Origin: Desulfobacterales bacterium
Lineage (GTDB): Bacteria; Desulfobacterota; Desulfobacteria; Desulfobacterales; JAFDCJ01
Direction of reading: 5' to 3'
DNA: 7,272 bases
Assembly: GCA_029932495.1 (NCBI GenBank)
Contig: JAOZPY010000071.1
Coordinates: 2,719-9,990 of the forward strand
Shown here one piece after another: positions 1 through 5,740 of this stretch (position 1 is the stretch's first letter; every line of letters begins with the position of its first letter). A program made the translations under genes and the position numbers. The notes beneath the pieces are model-generated. The model saw nothing but the letters and a program-made list of their open reading frames with translations. It was not told the origin of the DNA and did not search any database.

Positions 1-279
1 GAGTTTTTCCAAGGGTTGGCGCACTTCCGCAATCTGTTTTACAAAATTCAAATCCAGCGGGGCCACCCAGGTTCCGGATCGGGCAACCCTGCGAACAAGG
101 CCCTGCCGTTGCAACTCCAATATAATCTCCCTCAACGGGGTACGGCCGATATCATAGCAAGCCATGAGCTCTTTTTCTTTCAAAAGCTCTCCAGGGGGAA
201 GCTCCTGGGTGATAATTCGGTACCTGAGATTTTCGTATGCTTTTGTTTTGGCGGAATTGCGATTGTTTTTATTGACCAT
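1..279 (-). CDS. GntR-family (FadR subfamily) transcriptional regulator, N-terminal part, cut by window edge
   Basis: I translated this frame by hand. It gives 93 residues from the ATG at 277-279 and stays open to the left edge, so the C-terminal part is missing. Residues 13-76 form a GntR winged helix-turn-helix: an amphipathic first helix (AYENLRYRIITQELPPGE), the PPGE turn before helix 2, then ELMACYDIGRTPLREIILEL as helix-turn-recognition helix with the conserved R-T-P-L-R-E, then G-L-V plus a wing ending in SGTWVAPLD. Residues 79-93 (FVKQIAEVRQPLEKL) resemble the first helix of an FCD effector domain, which points to the FadR rather than the HutC subfamily. The frame is open a little further upstream to a TAA, but there is no other ATG in it. 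An A-rich AAGG lies 11 nt before the start, a slightly long spacing. It sits 123 bp downstream of dctM on the same strand, so it may be the local regulator of the lyase and transporter genes; that role and the effector are inferred. Confidence 0.88.
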   Translation of the reverse strand, partial: MVNKNNRNSAKTKAYENLRYRIITQELPPGELLKEKELMACYDIGRTPLREIILELQRQGLVRRVARSGTWVAPLDLNFVKQIAEVRQPLEKL

Positions 280-328
280 CTGCGCATGGACCTTTTTTGG
301 GTTAAAGATTTTTCCTTTTTACATGCCA

Positions 329-337
329 ATTGACAAT
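329..337. promoter_or_regulatory. Possible operator-like palindrome ATTG-A-CAAT before the GntR gene
   Basis: ATTGACAAT is a perfect 4+4 inverted repeat around one base, about 50 bp upstream of the regulator start. FadR-type GntR proteins usually bind short palindromes of this size, and autoregulation is common. The minus-strand hexamer TTGTCA (331-336) inside it also resembles a -35 box, but I see no convincing -10 box at 16-18 bp. A palindrome this short arises often by chance, so this is only a candidate. The rest of 280-402 holds a weak hairpin (TCTTG/CAAGA, 357-370) and no clear intrinsic terminator for dctM. Confidence 0.2.
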
Positions 338-402
338 GCAGTTTCAGGTTGGTGGATCTTGTTTTCAAGACCGCGCAATACTGCATAAGCCCTTTTCAAC
401 CA

Positions 403-1683
403 TTATTTAAAAAGTGATGGAATAAACAATGTGATCTGAGGAATATAGGTCACCAAAAGCACAACGACCACATTTGCAGCCAGAAAAGGCAACACTGCTT
501 TGCTGATTCTTTCCATTGATTCCCCTGAAATGATCGAGGCGGCAAACAGGCAACATCCCACAGGGGGAGTCGCCAGGCCGGTAATTAAATTAACGCTCAT
601 AAATAGGCCAGCCTGAAGCGGGTCGACATGCAGCATTTTAAAAAGCGGCAAGAAAACGGGTGTCACAATCATGATGGCCGGGATGCTGTCCATGAACATA
701 CCCAATGAAAAAAGCATAATATTGATCAACAACAGGATCTGCCATTTGGCAGAAATGTGTGCTATCAGAAATTGCGCAAACTGCTGGGGAACTTGCTCAT
801 TTGAAAGGGCCCACCCGAAAAGAGCAGCGGCGGCGATGATGATCGAAACACTACCGGTTTCCACGGCAGAGTCCTTGATCACGGAAACCATTCTTTTTAG
901 CGTGATGGAGCGGTATACCAAAAGGGCGATAAAGGCCGCATAAAAAGTCGCAACAACCGCGGCTTCGGTGGGGCTTACAACACCCAACAGGATGCCTCCC
1001 AAAATGATCACTGGCAACAAAATTGCCAGAATGGCATTCGAAACAATCCGGGTTGCCGCCTTGAATTCTATCTTTTCCTCCCGCCGGGGGAAGTCATGCT
1101 TTTTGGCCAATATTTTGACAACCGCCATTTGGGCAAAACCGACCATGATGCCGGGAACAGCTCCCGCCAGAAAAAGATCCCGTATCGATACTTGGGCAAT
1201 GGAACCATAGATGATGAACATCAGGCTTGGAGGGATGATCGGCCCCATGGTGGAGGAGGCTGCCGTTACCGCGCCACTGAAGCTCTTTGAATACCCTTTT
1301 TTCACCATCGAAGGAATTAGAATCGATCCGATGGCGGTGGTATCGGAAATTGCCGTTCCGGTAATCCCGCCAAAAAACATGCTCACGACAATATTGACAT
1401 AGGCCAGACTCCCCTTTACCCGGCCGACGATAAGATCCGACAGTTTTACCAGACGATCACTGATGCCGCCCTCGGACATAATTCTGCCGGCCAGCACAAA
1501 AAAGGGGATGGCAAGCAGTATAAATGAGTCGAATGATCTCAGCAGCCGAACGACGATAATGTTCATCGGCAAGTCAAGTCCGATATAATATACAAAGGTC
1601 GAAATGAGCAGGGCAAACGGAATGGGTACGCGAATCGCCATCAAGATGACAAAGCAGATAATCATGAGAATAATGTATGTCAT
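403..1683 (-). CDS. dctM: TRAP transporter large permease subunit, DctM family
   Basis: The 426-residue length is the normal size of a DctM/SiaM subunit, the multi-pass inner-membrane protein that carries out sodium-coupled transport with DctQ after the periplasmic binding protein docks. The sequence is almost entirely hydrophobic segments with short loops, in keeping with about 11-13 membrane spans. Family motifs are in order: FFVLAGRIMSEGGISDRL (61-78), the Gly/Ser-rich GGITGTAISDTTAIGSILIP (105-124), a second STMGPIIPPS stretch (144-153), GVVSPTEAA (234-242), and NLITGLATPPVGCCLF (365-380), whose TPPVG loop is typical. The ATG lies 9 bp after the dctQ stop, with a purine-rich GGGGTGG just upstream, so dctQ and dctM are surely cotranscribed and probably translationally coupled. 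It looks intact. The subunit itself says little about the substrate; the binding protein decides that. Confidence 0.96.
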   Translation of the reverse strand: MTYIILMIICFVILMAIRVPIPFALLISTFVYYIGLDLPMNIIVVRLLRSFDSFILLAIPFFVLAGRIMSEGGISDRLVKLSDLIVGRVKGSLAYVNIVVSMFFGGITGTAISDTTAIGSILIPSMVKKGYSKSFSGAVTAASSTMGPIIPPSLMFIIYGSIAQVSIRDLFLAGAVPGIMVGFAQMAVVKILAKKHDFPRREEKIEFKAATRIVSNAILAILLPVIILGGILLGVVSPTEAAVVATFYAAFIALLVYRSITLKRMVSVIKDSAVETGSVSIIIAAAALFGWALSNEQVPQQFAQFLIAHISAKWQILLLINIMLFSLGMFMDSIPAIMIVTPVFLPLFKMLHVDPLQAGLFMSVNLITGLATPPVGCCLFAASIISGESMERISKAVLPFLAANVVVVLLVTYIPQITLFIPSLFK

Positions 1684-1692
1684 GCGCCACCC

Positions 1693-2199
1693 CTATTTGA
1701 AATTCAGTTCAAGTATTTTTTTAATGAGAAAAACAACCATCACAGCAGCGCTGATGGGAACCGAACCATACACAACGCCCATCGAAAGAAAATTGACTAC
1801 CGGTGAATGAACAGGCCACATGGTTATCACGTGCTTTATGCCGAAAAAAATGAGAATGATGCAGAGAAACATCATGGCAAGATAGTGCAACAGATCAAAA
1901 AGCGCTTGGGTCCGTTTTGAGACGCCGTTATAGACAAAATCTATTTGAGCGTGGCCCCCCTCGATGTATGAAATGGCTGTTCCCAGAAGAACAATATAGA
2001 TATACGCATAGCGCGTTATGACATTTGACCAGGAGATGGGACTTTCAAACAGATACCGCAGAACGATATTGGCACCGAGGATCAGCCCCATGGCCACTAA
2101 AAAAATAAACAGGGCCGCGTTTATACCTGCCGTCGTTTTGTTCAACAAAACGGTCAGAGCGGATTTGGCAAAATTCTGATGGGTTTCGGTTATCATCAT
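1693..2199 (-). CDS. dctQ: TRAP transporter small permease subunit, DctQ family (start revised to ATG at 2197-2199)
   Basis: This is the four-helix small membrane subunit that pairs with DctM. From the chosen start it has 168 residues, typical for DctQ. Hydrophobic segments fall at about 24-48, 62-82, 100-122 and 141-162. The family signature is clear: NIVLRYLFESPISWSNVITRYAYIY (44-68), where a conserved Trp and Arg follow the first helix, then a helix ending in EGGHAQIDFVY (80-90). The frame runs back to a TTG at 2284-2286, which would add 29 residues. I reject that extension because it would translate through a perfect 11-bp hairpin, its sequence is basic and unlike DctQ N-termini, and the ATG at 2197-2199 has GGAGG five bases upstream. 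The next codon is also ATG, at eight bases. The gene follows dctP after a 187-bp gap and is followed by dctM after 9 bp. Confidence 0.93.
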   Translation of the reverse strand: MMITETHQNFAKSALTVLLNKTTAGINAALFIFLVAMGLILGANIVLRYLFESPISWSNVITRYAYIYIVLLGTAISYIEGGHAQIDFVYNGVSKRTQALFDLLHYLAMMFLCIILIFFGIKHVITMWPVHSPVVNFLSMGVVYGSVPISAAVMVVFLIKKILELNFK

Positions 2200-2204
2200 C
2201 CAGT

Positions 2205-2209
2205 CCTCC
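2205..2209 (-). promoter_or_regulatory. Ribosome binding site GGAGG that decides the dctQ start
   Basis: On the minus strand GGAGG is followed by ACTGG and then ATG ATG, giving spacings of 5 and 8 nt to the two tandem ATG codons. It supports translation starting at 2199 or 2196 rather than at the upstream TTG at 2286. Confidence 0.75.
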
Positions 2210-2241
2210 GGGCTTTTCCGCAATTTTTTCAGTTGGGGATA

Positions 2242-2269
2242 GATCCGGGTTGATGCGCCAACCCGGATC
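2242..2269. repeat. Perfect 11-bp inverted repeat (hairpin) between dctP and dctQ
   Basis: GATCCGGGTTG (2242-2252) is matched exactly by CAACCCGGATC (2259-2269) across a 6-nt loop, giving a stable GC-rich stem. On the transcribed minus strand no U tract follows, so it is not a standard intrinsic terminator. Lying between the binding-protein gene and the membrane-subunit genes, it would suit an mRNA-stabilising or attenuating hairpin that keeps DctP more abundant than DctQM. That role is inferred. Confidence 0.7.
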
Positions 2270-2308
2270 CGGTATCTTTTTGACAAGGGCGATTACCCCT
2301 CCCTTTTT

Positions 2309-2335
2309 AGAAGCCGCCCGGCAAGGGCGGCCTCT
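2309..2335. repeat. Second hairpin downstream of dctP (11-bp stem with one G-U in the operon transcript)
   Basis: AGAAGCCGCCC (2309-2319) pairs with GGGCGGCCTCT (2325-2335) across a 5-nt loop. In the minus-strand RNA the single mismatch becomes a G-U wobble, so the stem is continuous. It lies about 50 nt after the dctP stop. In the operon direction it is followed by AAAAAGGG, not a U run. On the plus strand it is followed by GTTTTT and would look like an intrinsic terminator, but no plus-strand gene leads into it. It most likely protects the dctP 3' end or causes partial termination. Confidence 0.65.
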
Positions 2336-2386
2336 GTTTTTATGAACCCCCTTGGGCTTGCCCCTGGATATCGCGGGTAATGCCGG

Positions 2387-3430
2387 TTACTTTTTCATCG
2401 CCGCTTTCGGCATTCTCGCAACCGGGTCTAGATACTGGATCGCATCGTACCATTCTTGCCAACGGGGATGGCTTTTAAACCATTTTGCATACACCTTTTC
2501 CGCCGCTTTTTTGAAAGGGGCCGTATCAGGATACGTGACGGTACAGCCATCCTTTTTGGCCTTTTCAATGGCTTCCCTCTCCCTTGCGTATTGCCATGCA
2601 TCCGTCAATTCAATGGCCTCATTGGCAACAGTGCGGACCAACTGCTTCTGCTGCTCACTGAGTTTGGCCCATGTTTTGGGGGAGACCATGAGAATTTTCT
2701 GAGTCCACATCTGATGCAAAACAGCGAAGCTGTTGACAACCTCCTTGAGCTTGAAAATATACTGGCAGTAACATCCCAGATCATTGGCATTGACCAGGCC
2801 AGTTTGCAGGGAGGTATACAGTTCGCCCCAATCGGTTGGGGTCACTGTGAAGCCGAAAGCTTCATAAATATCGATGAACAATGGATTCTGCATGCATCGC
2901 AGTTTGATACCCTTGGTGTCTGCGATACTACGGATTGGCTTGGTGCTGGCGATTCCGAAACCATTGCAGTCCGAATATATCCCAAGGGCAATCAGGCCGG
3001 TGGCCTTTCCGACCTCGGCGAGTATTTGCTTGACGACATCGGACTGTCGGGCAACATTATAGTGCGCCGGGCTTTTAAAAAGATAGGGTAGCTGCAGGAA
3101 CTGAATATCGTCATAATAACCAGCGATATGGCCGGCGCTGTTCGTATCAAAATCGATCGTTCCGGATTTAATAAATTCAATGGCTTCCTCTTCGCTGGTA
3201 GTCAGCGTCCCAGGGTAAATGGAAATGCTGATAGCTCCTTTTGTCTTCTCCTCAATAAGCTTCTTAAATGTTTCCGCAAGAAGTTGATCCGCATCGTAGA
3301 CATTATTTTGATGAGAAAATTTTAATTTTAAGGTGGCTGCGCTGGCACTCAGCGCCCCAAACATGAAAATCAGCGAAAATACCGCGACAAACATCAGCCA
3401 TTTTTTGTTGAATTTTACTTTTTTTGACAT
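2387..3430 (-). CDS. dctP: TRAP transporter substrate-binding protein, DctP family
   Basis: This 347-residue periplasmic protein captures the ligand and hands it to DctQM. A Sec signal peptide is plain: positively charged residues 1-10 (KK-K-KK), a hydrophobic core at 11-27, and an ASA or ASAA cleavage site near residue 31, giving a mature protein that starts near TLKLKFSHQN. Family landmarks follow: PGTLTTSEEEAIEFIKSGTIDF (73-94), FLQLPYLFKS (111-120), GIKLRCM (174-180) and the PTDWGELYTSLQTGLV stretch (198-213). Arg178 in GIKLRCM aligns with the arginine that salt-bridges the carboxylate in most DctP-type proteins, so an anionic ligand is likely. The next segment, where many relatives have Asp-Gly-Gln-Glu-Asn, reads NANDLGCYC (214-222), with two cysteines near the pocket, so ligand specificity may be unusual. 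A strong AAGGAG seven bases before the ATG supports the start. It is 88 bp downstream of the lyase gene, so the ligand is probably the lyase substrate or a precursor. Confidence 0.95.
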   Translation of the reverse strand: MSKKVKFNKKWLMFVAVFSLIFMFGALSASAATLKLKFSHQNNVYDADQLLAETFKKLIEEKTKGAISISIYPGTLTTSEEEAIEFIKSGTIDFDTNSAGHIAGYYDDIQFLQLPYLFKSPAHYNVARQSDVVKQILAEVGKATGLIALGIYSDCNGFGIASTKPIRSIADTKGIKLRCMQNPLFIDIYEAFGFTVTPTDWGELYTSLQTGLVNANDLGCYCQYIFKLKEVVNSFAVLHQMWTQKILMVSPKTWAKLSEQQKQLVRTVANEAIELTDAWQYAREREAIEKAKKDGCTVTYPDTAPFKKAAEKVYAKWFKSHPRWQEWYDAIQYLDPVARMPKAAMKK

Positions 3431-3437
3431 GGTAACG

Positions 3438-3443
3438 CTCCTT
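3438..3443 (-). promoter_or_regulatory. Strong ribosome binding site of dctP
   Basis: AAGGAG on the minus strand lies seven bases before the dctP ATG. This is the best-placed Shine-Dalgarno sequence for an unambiguous start in the window, as expected for a binding protein made in excess over its membrane partners. Confidence 0.8.
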
Positions 3444-3507
3444 TTAACAGTTTTGTGAGATTAAAACAACGAGATCCCATTGCTAAAAAATTATCCGAGA
3501 TATCAAA

Positions 3508-3516
3508 TCCTCCTTT
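3508..3516 (-). promoter_or_regulatory. Orphan Shine-Dalgarno-like motif AAAGGAGGA just after the lyase stop codon
   Basis: AAAGGAGGA begins two bases after the TAA of the lyase gene, on the coding strand. It is a near-perfect anti-16S match, yet no ATG or GTG follows at 5-12 nt. A TTG at 2-3 nt spacing would give only a 7-codon peptide ending in TAG. The next ATG is over 30 nt away and would encode a 21-residue peptide running into dctP. It may be a relic of a former gene junction, a ribosome standby or mRNA-stabilising site, or chance. Confidence 0.4.
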
Positions 3517-3518
3517 CT

Positions 3519-5717
3519 TTAAAAGTTAGCGTTTTGCTTCTTGAGCACCTCTTCCAACCGGTTGCCGGCGGCCTTGTGGGTTAAAATTTGAATCACTTTT
3601 TCTACCACGACACTGCCTGCCTCGAGGGCGGGAAGTCCACCGGCGTAAATATTGCTAATCAGGGTGTATTCATAACAAATTGTGGGGTTTTTGCTGTATT
3701 CAGCAGCCTGTTTTCGAATCTTGGGATCGACAAGACGATAAGTCATATAAGCGGACATGCTCCTGGAAGCCAGTGCATTTCCACCGGGACGTTCGCCGAT
3801 CAGCATGATGATCAGTTTTGGTTGCAGAATATCGCCGATACATTCAGCCAGTTTAACCCTGCCGTAGTTGACCAGGATATGCTGCCCCATGCTGTAGCCC
3901 CTGTTCTTCAATCCGTCTTCAAGCACTGCAAGCATGTCATGGATGTTATGGTGAATTGCTTCGGCACTGAGGCCGTCTGCAATGACGATCTGAATGTCAT
4001 GATTTTCCGGACCCAGAGCTTCCCGACTTTCTTTGGCCAGCTTGGCGCCGAATTCGGGATGGGTGAGGTGATCCAATCGATTAGCCGCCAAGGTTTTCAG
4101 CAGCCTGAAATCAATGGAGCGAAGCTCATTCAGCCGTAAATTTCCGTGGACCGCTTCCCGCCCGACAGCCTGGTTCAGCAGCAGGGTCCTCTGGATCTGG
4201 TTGACGGGCCGGGGGCCGGCGTTTTCAAACCCCGGTGCCGACGGCAGGGATTCCAGAAGTCTTTGCAGCTCGGCATCCGATTTACAGAATAATTTCGGGT
4301 CTCCCCATTTCGGACCACGGCAAACTTTTCCGTCGGGTGCCTGCTCGAAGATTCCCTTTTCCCTTGCCCATTCAAGGAACTCAGGAGCCGGAACGCGATT
4401 GTGGACTTCCCGCAGTGTCTGGTCGTCATGTCCGCTGTTGACAAAATGGGCCAGCATGCGGTCCGTTCCGAGATAGATATCCATGAAAAAGTTCGCGCCG
4501 GCCGCGGCGGCCATATGAGCCGTCAACTGCTGCCCCTCCATATGGGTCTCGGCGTGTAAGGTATAGCTCGGGCTGACCCCCATGGGCAGTCCAAGGAGTT
4601 TGCCCATGAAGTTGTCCTGAAGATTGGACACCATCAGTTCAATGTCGTTCAAATGGGTTTCCGGGCCGATGAAGCCGGTGGCGCTGTTGACCATGAAAGG
4701 GTCATAACGGCGGCATAGCCCGTAACTCAGCGCTTCGCAGGTGGTCATATCGATTCCGTTGTGTTTGCGGTAGGTCATTTCGCTGCCCTGTCCGGTTTCA
4801 AAGTACATGAACTGACGGGCAAGGTGCCTGAGCGGCCCCGTTTCGGCCATCGTGGTATACGCATGGTCCATGTATTCGACGGTTACATCAAATTCTTCGG
4901 TCAGCGTCCGTTCAGTCCCGGCAAAGCTTTGAAAAAGAATTTCGATGGGCGCGCCCGCTTCCAGTGCCGCCAACTGGTTCTTAACATGTCCGAGTACGCA
5001 AATCTGAGTCGGGGCTCCGGTTTCCCTGCGAATTTTATCCAGATGGGTGATGATGGCTCTGATGGTTTCAATGGAACCTTCGGCGGGATTCACACCGATG
5101 AGACAATCTCCCATACCCAGCGATAGATCCGTGTAAACCATCACGGAGATGGCATCGAGGTTATCCTGGGGATGATTTGGCTGTATTCTGAAAGATAGGG
5201 TGCCCGGCAGCCCAATCAGCGTCCGGGCCTTTGTGGGGCTGGATATTTTTCGAGGGATGAAAATCAACTCATGGGCATCCATCAGTTTAGCAAGGGCGGC
5301 GGCCATAACCGGCGTCAGCCCCCGCCCCAAGCGTTTCAGTTCCCGACCGTCACTTCGAAGCAAATGATTTTTCACTTCTCCCAGTGTCATGGATAATATG
5401 GTTTGGAATACTTCGTAATCGATATCATATCCGACCCTCACCACGGAATCCAACCGCCCCTTGTCATCCGTTAAGGGGTTGTCGTAGATATGTTGGAGTG
5501 TAAGGGAAGACAAAATTACGCGGGCACTTTCGCGAATCATATCATTGGCCGGGGCCAGGTTGGTGTTGCGGTCACCGGCTTTGCTGATGTCAGCAGCTCC
5601 CAAAAGTTTTTTTAACCCCTTGAAGCGGATCTCCTTTTCCATGACCCTTGTGGTATAAACTTCCTCAAGCCTCGGTTCCGGAATTTTGATTTCATTGATC
5701 GGGGTAAGATTTTTCAT
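3519..5717 (-). CDS. eutBC: Fused ethanolamine ammonia-lyase-like protein (EutB-EutC in one chain), divergent active site
   Basis: EAL is an adenosylcobalamin radical enzyme that turns an amino alcohol into an aldehyde and ammonia, normally with separate large (EutB, about 453 aa) and small (EutC, about 295 aa) subunits. Here residues about 30-478 are EutB-like and 500-732 EutC-like in one unbroken frame, with a short linker. EutC's variable first 75-80 residues are absent. EutB landmarks: IGLPGTLSFRIQPN (168-181), MGDCLIGVNP (202-211), MYFETGQGS (304-312), YDPFMVN (338-344), FIGPE (349-353) and FMGKL (370-374). EutC landmarks: IQIVIADGLSAEAI (575-588), NYGRVK (617-622), IGERPG (640-645) and ISNIYAGGLP (687-696). 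Matching E. coli residues from memory, Arg160, Gln162, Asn193 and Glu287 are kept as Arg177, Gln179, Asn210 and Glu307. Asp362 is Ser382, Val326/Val327 are Ala346/Thr347, and EutC Cys258 is Leu686. It starts 23 bp after eutA with only a weak A-rich ribosome binding site, so coupling to eutA is likely. EAL-superfamily membership is firm; ethanolamine as substrate is doubtful. Confidence 0.95.
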   Translation of the reverse strand: MKNLTPINEIKIPEPRLEEVYTTRVMEKEIRFKGLKKLLGAADISKAGDRNTNLAPANDMIRESARVILSSLTLQHIYDNPLTDDKGRLDSVVRVGYDIDYEVFQTILSMTLGEVKNHLLRSDGRELKRLGRGLTPVMAAALAKLMDAHELIFIPRKISSPTKARTLIGLPGTLSFRIQPNHPQDNLDAISVMVYTDLSLGMGDCLIGVNPAEGSIETIRAIITHLDKIRRETGAPTQICVLGHVKNQLAALEAGAPIEILFQSFAGTERTLTEEFDVTVEYMDHAYTTMAETGPLRHLARQFMYFETGQGSEMTYRKHNGIDMTTCEALSYGLCRRYDPFMVNSATGFIGPETHLNDIELMVSNLQDNFMGKLLGLPMGVSPSYTLHAETHMEGQQLTAHMAAAAGANFFMDIYLGTDRMLAHFVNSGHDDQTLREVHNRVPAPEFLEWAREKGIFEQAPDGKVCRGPKWGDPKLFCKSDAELQRLLESLPSAPGFENAGPRPVNQIQRTLLLNQAVGREAVHGNLRLNELRSIDFRLLKTLAANRLDHLTHPEFGAKLAKESREALGPENHDIQIVIADGLSAEAIHHNIHDMLAVLEDGLKNRGYSMGQHILVNYGRVKLAECIGDILQPKLIIMLIGERPGGNALASRSMSAYMTYRLVDPKIRKQAAEYSKNPTICYEYTLISNIYAGGLPALEAGSVVVEKVIQILTHKAAGNRLEEVLKKQNANF

Positions 5718-5740
5718 GGGCGTTTTCTTTTATGAGATGA

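Noticed and set aside
354..372. Possible terminator after dctM (GG-TCTTG, loop AAAA, CAAGA-TCC)
   Set aside because: The stem is only 5 bp plus 2 bp past a bulge, AT-rich, with no U tract. Too weak to call.
180..386. 68-codon minus-strand frame overlapping the regulator start
   Set aside because: It overlaps the GntR gene in another frame. The GntR frame shows a full winged helix-turn-helix, while this one is basic, low-information sequence with no domain.
2309..2341. Plus-strand intrinsic terminator (hairpin plus GTTTTT)
   Set aside because: The shape fits, but no plus-strand gene leads into it and all genes run the other way. I treat it as a hairpin of the minus-strand transcript.
2456..3091. 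211-codon open frame on the plus strand inside dctP
   Set aside because: It lies wholly antisense to a clear DctP gene with signal peptide and family motifs. The translation is rich in Cys, Phe, Gly and His with no recognisable domain, so it is a shadow frame.
3588..4139. 183-codon open frame on the plus strand inside the EutC part of the lyase
   Set aside because: It is antisense to conserved EutC motifs, has no credible ribosome binding site, and gives no recognisable protein.
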